NCBI GenBank assembly: GCA_012026855.1
Contig: VEOV01000352.1
Location: 1 to 18,861, forward strand
From: Geobacter sp.
GTDB taxonomy: Bacteria > Desulfobacterota > Desulfuromonadia > Geobacterales > DSM-12255
Length of the DNA stretch: 18,861 nucleotides
Reading direction: 5' to 3'
In this document: positions 9,891 through 17,035 of the stretch, piece after piece
Layout: every line of letters starts with the position of its first letter
Position numbering within the stretch: the first letter of the stretch is position 1
The notes under the pieces: generated by a model
The model's database searches: none
What the model was told of the DNA's origin: nothing
What the model saw: the letters and a program-made list of their open reading frames with translations, nothing else
Position numbers and translations under genes: made by a program

Positions 9891-10694
9891 TTAATCACCC
9901 AAAATCCACAACAACGTCAAAACTCCTGAATACGTACCCAACTTCATTGATTGTTCATAGACCTCCATCCGTCTTTGATAGCGAAGATCCTGAAACCAAG
10001 CTACGGTTGGTACTCGCTGCATCTTGGTGGCCACTATCCCATCATGAAAACATTCCCAGGCTGCGCTGTCCTGATGGATTTTCTGCTTCGAATCAATCCA
10101 AAGCCCTGAAGAGTTGTCTTTATCCTTAGTCCGCCACCAAGCTACCCTGCCATTTTCAGAAAGAACGACGATACAGTTTTCCCTCTGTTCTTCGACAAAC
10201 CTAATGGCACTGACAGTAAGTGAAGTCGCAAATTTCTCTGCGAGATTCTTAATGGCAGAAAGGCTTGGCTCAATAGATCTGCACAACGGACGGAGCAAAC
10301 TCGACGGCATCAGCAGTTCGCCGGCAAAAGTATTTGCCTCGATCTCGGGATTGCTCCCACTGTAATTTCTCAGGTCTGTTTCAGTGCAAACATGAAATTG
10401 TGAAATATCGCCATGCAGTTCCCAATGCCCTAGTTCATGGGCCACTGCGAACTTTTTCCGACCATCGCTCTGGATATCATCCCTCACCCGGATGATGCCC
10501 CTGTCCTTTCTTCGAACCAGCCTTGCCTCGCAGCCACGAAGCTTGCCCTCAAGCACAAGTACGCCCTGAGCCATGGCAATATCTTCAACTACGATTTCAC
10601 TGGGATCCGCGATTGCAAATTTCTTGATCAACGCGCTGGCTGCTTGCCGTGCAGATTCGAAATTGTCATGTTTTCTAAGCGACATCCTCATCAT
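9891..10694 (-). CDS. ImmA/IrrE family metallo-endopeptidase
   Basis: Encodes 267 aa. The zinc motif HELGH lies at residues 86-90, followed by EIEANTFAGELLMP (117-130), where a Glu gives the third zinc ligand. This is the signature of ImmA/IrrE proteases. Known members cleave repressors or related regulators after DNA damage or a similar cue (ImmA with ImmR, IrrE with DdrO). The part after residue 160 is a second region with WWRTKDKD and AWFQDLRYQRRMEVYEQS and may sense a signal or bind the partner. The 5' end overlaps the 141-aa gene by 20 bp, so the two are probably translated together and may interact. GGAAG lies 6 bases before the chosen ATG. Confidence 0.9.
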   Translation of the reverse strand: MMRMSLRKHDNFESARQAASALIKKFAIADPSEIVVEDIAMAQGVLVLEGKLRGCEARLVRRKDRGIIRVRDDIQSDGRKKFAVAHELGHWELHGDISQFHVCTETDLRNYSGSNPEIEANTFAGELLMPSSLLRPLCRSIEPSLSAIKNLAEKFATSLTVSAIRFVEEQRENCIVVLSENGRVAWWRTKDKDNSSGLWIDSKQKIHQDSAAWECFHDGIVATKMQRVPTVAWFQDLRYQRRMEVYEQSMKLGTYSGVLTLLWILGD

Positions 10695-11100
10695 CCAGTT
10701 CTTCCAAAAGGGTCAAATCCTCCAGCAATGTTTCAAGATCTGCCTCACTTGATTCCTCGAATTTCCTGAAATAGACGGTGGCGAGTTCAGGGTTACCTTG
10801 TGTTAGCCTTTCGATCATTACCCTGATCTTGTCTTTCAATGATGGCTGGGACTCACTAACGGAAGCATGCTGTGTTTTGGAGACGAGTCCAAGCCGCCTC
10901 TCGCGAGCATTTGCCAATTCCTGACCTGCCATCAGCTTCGCAATCCGTTGTTTTACGTCACCTACGAGAGGAGTAGAGTCGATTCCCTCTGACTTGAGGT
11001 ATTGCTGAACCTGGTCAGGTGTAAGGCTTGTGACGTCCTCCTCTGGGCCAACTATGAAACCATGCAATGACTTCAATATATCCGATGCATTTTTGTGCAT
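10675..11100 (-). CDS. Acidic 141-aa protein of unknown function, partner candidate of ImmA/IrrE
   Basis: Encodes 141 aa starting MHKNASDIL. A second ATG two codons upstream touches the GAGGG ribosome site, so the later one fits better. The N-terminal half has TSLTPDQVQQYLKSEGID, which looks like a small helical domain. The C-terminal third is helical and ends in a very acidic stretch, LLEDLTLLEELDDEDVA. I recognise no family. It lies 24 bp downstream of the sigma-like gene and overlaps the ImmA/IrrE gene, so it is well placed to be an anti-sigma factor or a cleavage target. That is inference from position only. Confidence 0.65.
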   Translation of the reverse strand: MHKNASDILKSLHGFIVGPEEDVTSLTPDQVQQYLKSEGIDSTPLVGDVKQRIAKLMAGQELANARERRLGLVSKTQHASVSESQPSLKDKIRVMIERLTQGNPELATVYFRKFEESSEADLETLLEDLTLLEELDDEDVA

Positions 11101-11124
11101 TGTCATCCCTCAAATGTCTGCAAT

Positions 11125-11757
11125 TCAGTTCGTCTTGCGGTACTCATCCAAACGCCGCTGGAGTTGTTTCCTTGCATTATATATCTCGCCGACTGGAACA
11201 TTTACCCTCTCGGCAATCTCTGCCGGCTTTTCAACCTCATCCCATATGCATTCTACGACTTTCTGCAAAAAAGGTTTATCGGCAAGTGATTCGTAAAAAC
11301 CCCAGTAGAATTTCTCACACCGTACTTCATCCTCTTTCAAAAGAAGCATCTCTTCTGGGTTTGGTGTGTCTGACGGCACCATGAGAATAATAGAAATTTC
11401 TTGTTCACAGTCGTCGCAGTCGGTTAGCTGACTTGGCAGTGTGTCTGCCATTACAAGCTTGTTTTCGGGTTTTTCGGCCAAGTGGTTCAAGTCACTATCA
11501 ACAATCCCTCTCAGGAACAAGAAGAAATCTGGACAAGCACAAACATCCCACTGGCGTTTACCGGAAAGAACTTTCTCGATTGCCAGATTAACCAGATCTA
11601 CCACTTCCTTACCCTCTGGAAGAGGTCCTCCGTAAATCCCCCTCCAGAAAAGTCTTTTCGACTTCTTTAAGGCATGAGCCACCAATCTGGGGATGATGTC
11701 ATCCCAAGGTTGCGAAGCCAGTATTTCCAGTAATTGTTTCGATTCAGCCGAAGTCAA
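11125..11757 (-). CDS. Sigma-70-like (ECF-type) factor
   Basis: Encodes 210 aa from a TTG start with AGGTGA 4 bases upstream; no ATG fits better. The N-terminal part resembles sigma region 2: GKEVVDLVNLAIEKVLSGK, followed by Trp, then FFLFLRGIVDSDLNHLAEK. The C-terminal part resembles region 4, a helix-turn-helix: KPAEIAERVNVPVGEIYNAR, then QLQRRLDEYRK. Together these match short sigma-70-like proteins whose function is often unassigned, so a DNA-binding regulator that is not a true sigma factor remains possible. It is the first gene of the six-gene cargo operon and lies next to the AT-rich region at 11758-11894, which may hold its own promoter. Confidence 0.65.
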   Translation of the reverse strand: MTSAESKQLLEILASQPWDDIIPRLVAHALKKSKRLFWRGIYGGPLPEGKEVVDLVNLAIEKVLSGKRQWDVCACPDFFLFLRGIVDSDLNHLAEKPENKLVMADTLPSQLTDCDDCEQEISIILMVPSDTPNPEEMLLLKEDEVRCEKFYWGFYESLADKPFLQKVVECIWDEVEKPAEIAERVNVPVGEIYNARKQLQRRLDEYRKTN

Positions 11758-11894
11758 TTTTTCACCTGCTCATATAAATAATGCCGCCCTTTAAAAAATT
11801 TTTGCCAGAAACCGGCAAAATTTTAAAAGTGACCGGCATATTAAAATAAATGGCGATTTATTACCAGAAGCTAACACATGCCGGAGAACAAAAA
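11758..11894. promoter_or_regulatory. AT-rich divergent control region with repeats
   Basis: This 137-bp gap separates the minus-strand cargo operon from the plus-strand genes leading into tnsA. It holds an inverted repeat (TTTTGCC 11800-11806 with GGCAAAA 11814-11820) and two tandem 21-bp units starting ACCGGCA (11811-11831 and 11832-11852, 14 of 21 bases equal). A possible minus-strand pair TTGCCG/TTTAAA with a 17-bp spacer overlaps the inverted repeat. I see no convincing plus-strand -35/-10 pair. Confidence 0.5.
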
Positions 11895-12029
11895 ATGAAA
11901 AACGAATCAGCTGAAAAAGAGGTGGCCTACTACATCTTTCGTCCATGGCGGAAAGATCCCAGGAGCGGGAAAATACTCTGGGCCAGCAATTATGGGTTAC
12001 GGGCGTGGAAAATACCGGTTTACGCATAA
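11895..12029 (+). CDS. Small 44-aa protein upstream of tnsA
   Basis: Encodes 44 aa, with ATG 8 bases after GGAG. It is rich in aromatic and basic residues (YYIFRPWRKDP, then LWASNYGLRAWKIPV). The pattern of a short strand, a KDPRSGK turn and a second Trp-rich segment looks like a real folded miniprotein and not chance coding. I do not know its function. It is divergent from the cargo operon and leads, 46 bp later, into the 57-aa gene. Confidence 0.6.
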   Translation: MKNESAEKEVAYYIFRPWRKDPRSGKILWASNYGLRAWKIPVYA

Positions 12030-12075
12030 GCCCTCACTCGACTTAACAACTACATAAGGAAAGGAGGTGATGAGT

Positions 12076-12249
12076 ATGGCAACCAATCCCCCCAAGGGAG
12101 ATGGTCACAGAAATGGCGCCGTTAAAGGCAGGTCTCAGGTTTTCAATCCTGTGAATGAACGCTGGACGAAACGAGATACAGATACCGGCAAATTCATGGA
12201 CCAGAAAGCAGACAAAGAGCCGTTCAAGGGCGTCCGTAAGGAAAAGTAA
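12076..12249 (+). CDS. Small 57-aa conserved-type protein upstream of tnsA
   Basis: Encodes 57 aa, starting MATNPPKGDG. It has an excellent ribosome site, AAGGAGG (12061-12067), 8 bases before the ATG; a GTG at 12067 and an ATG at 12070 lie too close to that site. It is very basic and Gly/Asn-rich, with GHRNGAVKGRSQVFNP, then WTKRDTDTGKFMD and PFKGVRKEK. I recall similar unnamed small proteins in many bacteria; function unknown. It lies 50 bp before tnsA, and the tnsA ribosome site has a very similar layout. Confidence 0.75.
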   Translation: MATNPPKGDGHRNGAVKGRSQVFNPVNERWTKRDTDTGKFMDQKADKEPFKGVRKEK

Positions 12250-12252
12250 GTC

Positions 12253-12273
12253 GAGGGGGGCAGGAGCCCCCTC
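12253..12273. other. GC-rich hairpin between the 57-aa gene and tnsA
   Basis: GAGGGGG pairs with CCCCCTC (7 bp) around a 7-base loop. No T run follows, so it is not a clear terminator. It could reduce tnsA expression or stabilise the upstream mRNA. Confidence 0.45.
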
Positions 12274-12299
12274 TCCTATCGCTGTAGAAGGTGATGATT

Positions 12300-13121
12300 A
12301 TGCCGAGACGCAAGATCAGCAGTAATGAAAGCAAATTATTAAAGGGGCGTGGCCAAGGTCACGGAATAAACTACACCCCTTTTCTTTATACGAGGGAGGT
12401 GCCATCTCTGGGGCAATCGACCCGCATAAAAGGGTGGAAGACCGGAAGAGTGCACCATTTTCTGTCCACATTGGAAACAAACTATTTCCTGACGCTCGAA
12501 TGGGCGCAAAACATTGTCGATATCCGCGAACAATTTCCGCTGATACAAACCGAAACCCTGAAAATTGCCGAGCGTCTTTCCATAAAACATCCAAGCGATA
12601 TCAAGATTGGGAAACCTACGGTCATGACCACTGATTTCCTTATTGATATTGTTTGCAACGGGGACAGACGCATGATGGCTCGAACTGTCAAATATTCCAA
12701 CGATCTCAATGATCAGCGAACGATTGAGAAGTTTGAAATAGAGCGGACCTATTGGAAAGAACAGGGAGTGGACTGGGGGATAGTAACCGAATTCGAAATT
12801 CCTGCCGCATTGGCACATAACATTAGTTGGCTTCATTCGGCCATTGATTCGGAGGATGCGCCAGGTATCACCACATCGTACATCCCGTATTTAGAGCGTG
12901 AGATTTTCACTGAACTTGCCGCTAAGCCTGAATGCCCACTCGCACAAACATGTATGGCAAGCGATGCGAAGTTAGGCCTCAAAGGTGGTACAGCCTTATG
13001 GGCTGTAAGGCATTTCATTGCAACCCGGCAGTGGGAGGTTGACATGCTGACTAAAATCGAGCCCCAGCGGCCGTTAACCGTAACCAGAGCGGTGCTGGCG
13101 GCAGCACAACAGCGAGTTTAG
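12300..13121 (+). CDS. tnsA: TnsA, transposon end endonuclease
   Basis: TnsA cuts the 5' ends of the element while TnsB cuts and joins the 3' ends, giving true cut-and-paste movement. From the ATG at 12300 it is 273 aa, the same length as Tn7 TnsA. That start has AAGG 8 bases upstream; a GTG at 12291 and an ATG at 12294 lie too close. The restriction-endonuclease-like core shows LETNYFLTLEW (Glu59, Glu67), DIREQFPL, MTTDFL with Asp112, ARTVK with Lys131, and EKFEIERTYW, so a catalytic Glu/Asp/Lys set appears complete. The C-terminal helical domain should bind TnsC. tnsB follows after 2 bp. Confidence 0.95.
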   Translation: MPRRKISSNESKLLKGRGQGHGINYTPFLYTREVPSLGQSTRIKGWKTGRVHHFLSTLETNYFLTLEWAQNIVDIREQFPLIQTETLKIAERLSIKHPSDIKIGKPTVMTTDFLIDIVCNGDRRMMARTVKYSNDLNDQRTIEKFEIERTYWKEQGVDWGIVTEFEIPAALAHNISWLHSAIDSEDAPGITTSYIPYLEREIFTELAAKPECPLAQTCMASDAKLGLKGGTALWAVRHFIATRQWEVDMLTKIEPQRPLTVTRAVLAAAQQRV

Positions 13122-13123
13122 CC

Positions 13124-15322
13124 ATGGGCGGGATAGTCGTAAACATGATTGTCGAATGGCTGGATCTTGATGACGAAATGCCACTTCAGGAACGGGTGCT
13201 CTGGGTTGAACCGTGTGGCGATGCTGTTTTTATGATCGATATTAATGATGTGGCCTCGCTTCCTATCCTGCGCACACGGCTTGAAATCGAAACGGCTTTC
13301 AGAGATGAAATAGCGATACGCCTTACCATTGATCCGTTTTCCAGATTGGTGGCCATGGTCGATATTTCGGCGAGGCACCTCGAAATACGTGATCGGAACT
13401 GGGAAAAGATAAGCGGGCTCGTTGTTCAGGAACCAGAAATTTATTATGAAGAGCGACGGAAACGCCTGATCTTGACTGACCCCATTGCTTCAAAGGCATC
13501 GGTTGACATGGTTTACAGTTATCTGCGCAGGTACTGGAAAAGGGGGATGATTAAGAATGCCCTGCTTCCTGATTATGGCAATTGCGGTGCGCCTGGCAAG
13601 GAACGCGGAATCAGAAATGACAGGAAACGGGGACGCAAGCCGAAGGTGATTGCTGTAGCCCCTGAGATGGTCGGCGTCAATGTTGACGAGGACATAAAGC
13701 GAATATTCAAAATTGCCTTCAAGCGTTACTACCATTCAAACCAAAAAAATCCGTTGAAACGCGCTTACAATCTCATGATTGAAAACCACTTCAACCATGG
13801 CTACCGTTTGCAGGATGGCGTAAACATTCCCATCCCTGCACCTGCCCATCTTGTGCCGACATTTGGCCAATTCACCTACTGGTATCATCTGCAGACAAAC
13901 CTGATTCACGCCATCGTGTCACGCGAAGGGAGACGTGCATATGAGTTGAAACATCGTCCGGTGCTTGGCAGTTCAACCACTATGGCTTTCGGCCCAGGAT
14001 CGATTTACCAGATAGATGCAACCATAGCTGACATTTATCTCGTCAGCGAGATTGACCGTTCGAGGATAATCGGCAGACCGGTACTCTACTTTTGCATGGA
14101 CGCGATGTCTAGGCTCTGCGTAGGCCTGTATGTTGGGCTTGAAGGCCCAAGTTGGTTGACCGGAATGATGGCCCTCGCTAACGCAACATCAGATAAGGTA
14201 GCCTTTTGCGCTGAATATGACATCAGTATCTCAGCGGATGATTGGCCCAGTTGTTATCTGCCGGAAAAGATAACTGGCGATCGCGGCGAGTTTATCAGCA
14301 TACCATCCGACCAATTGGTGGCAGATCTGAACATCCCTTTTGCTAACTGTGCTCCTTATCGAGGTGATCTGAAGGGGATAGTCGAACAATCCTTCCGCAG
14401 AGCCAACAATACCAGCATCAAATGGATTCCTGGAGCTGTCCGGAAGCGGGAGCAAGGTGAACCGGATTATCGTCTGGATGCGACCATGACTATGAAGGAG
14501 TTTACGAGCATCCTGATACTTATGGTGATTGAATACAACTTGTTCCACCGGATGGACGATTATCCGCTCAGCGAAGATATGCTGCGTGACGGGGTTGAGC
14601 CTGTGCCGATCGATTTGTGGAACTGGGGAATTGTTAATCGTACCGGGCACCTGCGCGAAAGATCTCCGGACATGGTCAAGCTTGCCCTTCTTCCGCGTGA
14701 TACAGCAACAGTGACCTTGAAGGGAATCCGCTTTAAGGGGATGTTCTACAGTTGCGAGTTAGCGATTAGGGAACAGTGGTTCGTCAAGGCCCGTCATTCC
14801 GGGGTTTGGACGATGGTAGCCTCCTATGATCCTCGAAAACCCGAGGTTATTTACCTCATCCTTGAAAGTGGCCGTCTTGAGCCATGCCAGCTGCTTCCGC
14901 GCGATGAGAGGTTCAAGAATTTCAGGGTAGAGGAGATTCTGGAGTATCAGGAGGTAAATAAGCAAAAGTCTGCTCTGCATAAATCTCGAAGAATCGGAAG
15001 CAGTGGGGAATTAAATGCATTTGTAGATGACAGGGTCGCCAAGGCAACTGAGTTGACGGCTGCGGCACTGGACCGGTCAATGAGCGATCAGAAGAGAATT
15101 AGTGGCATACGGCAGAATCGTAAGGATGAGAAGGGCAGGATCCGTAGCGAGGAAGCGTGGGACTTGCGGCCGGAACGCCCCTCTGACCAGCAACAAAGGG
15201 GTGAAGTTGTGACGTTCCCCGAGGGGAGGGAGCCGGAAGAGACGGAACCCCTTGGTGTCGCCAGAAAACGGAAGTATCTGGAGGCCATCGAACGTTCCGA
15301 ATTAGGAGGCGAGGACAAATGA
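13124..15322 (+). CDS. tnsB: TnsB, DDE transposase
   Basis: TnsB binds the end repeats and catalyses 3'-end cleavage and joining. At 732 aa it is slightly longer than Tn7 TnsB. The catalytic triad is visible: Asp298 in YQIDATIAD, Asp386 in ITGDRGEF and Glu421 in GIVEQSF, a DDE set with 35 residues between the last two. N-terminal helix-turn-helix regions (about 100-250) should bind the repeats at 7461-7540. A charged C-terminal tail (about 640-732) is where TnsC contacts are expected. The ATG at 13124 has no strong ribosome site, and an in-frame ATG at 13145 is an alternative. The stop overlaps the tnsC start in ATGA. Confidence 0.96.
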   Translation: MGGIVVNMIVEWLDLDDEMPLQERVLWVEPCGDAVFMIDINDVASLPILRTRLEIETAFRDEIAIRLTIDPFSRLVAMVDISARHLEIRDRNWEKISGLVVQEPEIYYEERRKRLILTDPIASKASVDMVYSYLRRYWKRGMIKNALLPDYGNCGAPGKERGIRNDRKRGRKPKVIAVAPEMVGVNVDEDIKRIFKIAFKRYYHSNQKNPLKRAYNLMIENHFNHGYRLQDGVNIPIPAPAHLVPTFGQFTYWYHLQTNLIHAIVSREGRRAYELKHRPVLGSSTTMAFGPGSIYQIDATIADIYLVSEIDRSRIIGRPVLYFCMDAMSRLCVGLYVGLEGPSWLTGMMALANATSDKVAFCAEYDISISADDWPSCYLPEKITGDRGEFISIPSDQLVADLNIPFANCAPYRGDLKGIVEQSFRRANNTSIKWIPGAVRKREQGEPDYRLDATMTMKEFTSILILMVIEYNLFHRMDDYPLSEDMLRDGVEPVPIDLWNWGIVNRTGHLRERSPDMVKLALLPRDTATVTLKGIRFKGMFYSCELAIREQWFVKARHSGVWTMVASYDPRKPEVIYLILESGRLEPCQLLPRDERFKNFRVEEILEYQEVNKQKSALHKSRRIGSSGELNAFVDDRVAKATELTAAALDRSMSDQKRISGIRQNRKDEKGRIRSEEAWDLRPERPSDQQQRGEVVTFPEGREPEETEPLGVARKRKYLEAIERSELGGEDK

Positions 15323-17034
15323 ACCCTACAAATAGGCGGAACAATCGGCTCCTTATCGGAACTCGTATCGAAGCAAAGTATTCGGAGAGCGAAGAGCCTC
15401 TGCATCGACATAACTGTTTCATAGAGGCGCTCCCGCAGGCTCTCACTCCCGTGCAGGTCTCGGGCCTCATTTCTCGTTATCCGGTTTATGATGAACAGGA
15501 ACGGACCTTGCCGCCGCAACGGCGTCTTTTTGCAGTGCAGCGCATTGCCAACTGTATTTTCCCGATGCCGGAGTTCCTGGAAATCGAGCAGAAGTTTTCC
15601 CGCATGATCCGCGGGGGCTACATGGACCGAAATCCGCTTGAGAGCGAGTGGGCACGCCAGTTACGGTCTGGATTCCCGGAGCTGGAAAAAAACTGGGCCG
15701 ATTACGGGATCCAGCCGCTTATCCGTTCGACTGCCGCCGGGTTCGCCATTATCGGTTGTAGCGGGGTAGGCAAGTCGACCATAGTGGAAAGTATCCTCAG
15801 TCTCTATCCCCAGGTAATTGTCCACACTAAATACAATGAAACGCCTTTCGACCAACAACAGTTGGTGTGGCTCAAACTCGACTGCCCTTTCGACGGATCA
15901 CTTAAAGGGCTCTGCTTTTTCTTTTTCGAAGCTATTGATCAGATTCTCGGAACCAGGTATGCAAAGAAATACGAGAATCCCCGGCTGTGGTCAGTAGACA
16001 AGCTCCTACCGATCATGTCGCAACTGGCCGGCTCTTTGGGAATGGGAGTGCTGGCGATCGACGAGATCCAACGCCTCAGCTTGGCCAAGAGCGGAGGCGC
16101 CGAAAAAATGCTGAATTTTTTCGTGGAGCTCACCAATACGTTCGGAGTTCCAGTTGTGCTGCTTGGCACCTTCAAAGCATTCAGTCTTTTCTCTGAAGAA
16201 ATCGCCATGGCCAGGCGTATGGCTGGACAGGGCGATGTAGTCATTTCGAACCTCCAGCAAGACGAGCTGTGGGATCGCTTTATAAGCAAATTATGGAAGT
16301 ATCAGTGGACCAGAGAGCCGACACCTCTTTCCCCAAAGCTGAGCAAGGTAATGTACGAGGAGTCCCAAGGGATTGTAGACATTGCCGTGAAGATTTACAT
16401 GTTGACCCAGTGGAGCGTCATAGGTGAAGAGGACGAACGGCTGACTCCAGGCCGCATCAGAGAGGTGGCAAAGGGCAATTTCCATATGCTGCGCCCGATT
16501 CTTCAGGCGCTGCGCTTCAATGACACTGATTTCCTCAGTAAGGTCACAGATGTGGTGCCTGTGGCAGGTCAGATGGAGAGATTTTTCGCCGCTGCAGTAA
16601 AGAGGGTCTCGCTTTACGGTACGGTGGACAACCTTGCCAACCAGGAGCGGCAAGTTCCAGAAGATGAGGGAGAGTCCTTCGATTCACCCGTGTACCAGAT
16701 CGGCTCCCTTCTCGCCAAGGCTGGTCATCCTGTCCCTCTGTCAATGCGATGGGCTCAACAGGCAGTGGAGCGCTTTGCCGCAGAGGCCGACCTGAAACTG
16801 GCGACAAGCGAGGCGTTTCGCCTGGCAGCCGAACATGAGTTGCAAACTCGCGAACCTGCGCCACCTGTGCCGACTCTCCCAAAAACAAAAACAGCCAAGG
16901 TCATTTCCCTGAGTGGAGACCTGCGGGAAATCGCCAAACCGGCGTTGAAAAAGAAATCCTCCGTTTACGTCGAACTGAAAGCTGCAGGCGTAATCAAGCC
17001 TGCCACCGAATTCCTCGCTGGTGTCGGAGGCTGA
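15319..17034 (+). CDS. tnsC: TnsC, AAA+ transposition regulator
   Basis: TnsC is the ATP-dependent link between target selection (TnsD) and the TnsAB transposase. It is 571 aa, close to Tn7 TnsC. Walker A is GCSGVGKST at residues 146-154 and Walker B is MGVLAIDEI, with Asp248 and Glu249. Downstream, the stretch VPVVLLGTFKAF looks like the sensor 1 region. The start has AGGAGG 9 bases upstream and overlaps the tnsB stop by 4 bp, so translation is coupled. tnsD begins 1 bp after its stop. Confidence 0.96.
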   Translation: MNPTNRRNNRLLIGTRIEAKYSESEEPLHRHNCFIEALPQALTPVQVSGLISRYPVYDEQERTLPPQRRLFAVQRIANCIFPMPEFLEIEQKFSRMIRGGYMDRNPLESEWARQLRSGFPELEKNWADYGIQPLIRSTAAGFAIIGCSGVGKSTIVESILSLYPQVIVHTKYNETPFDQQQLVWLKLDCPFDGSLKGLCFFFFEAIDQILGTRYAKKYENPRLWSVDKLLPIMSQLAGSLGMGVLAIDEIQRLSLAKSGGAEKMLNFFVELTNTFGVPVVLLGTFKAFSLFSEEIAMARRMAGQGDVVISNLQQDELWDRFISKLWKYQWTREPTPLSPKLSKVMYEESQGIVDIAVKIYMLTQWSVIGEEDERLTPGRIREVAKGNFHMLRPILQALRFNDTDFLSKVTDVVPVAGQMERFFAAAVKRVSLYGTVDNLANQERQVPEDEGESFDSPVYQIGSLLAKAGHPVPLSMRWAQQAVERFAAEADLKLATSEAFRLAAEHELQTREPAPPVPTLPKTKTAKVISLSGDLREIAKPALKKKSSVYVELKAAGVIKPATEFLAGVGG

Positions 17035-17035
17035 C

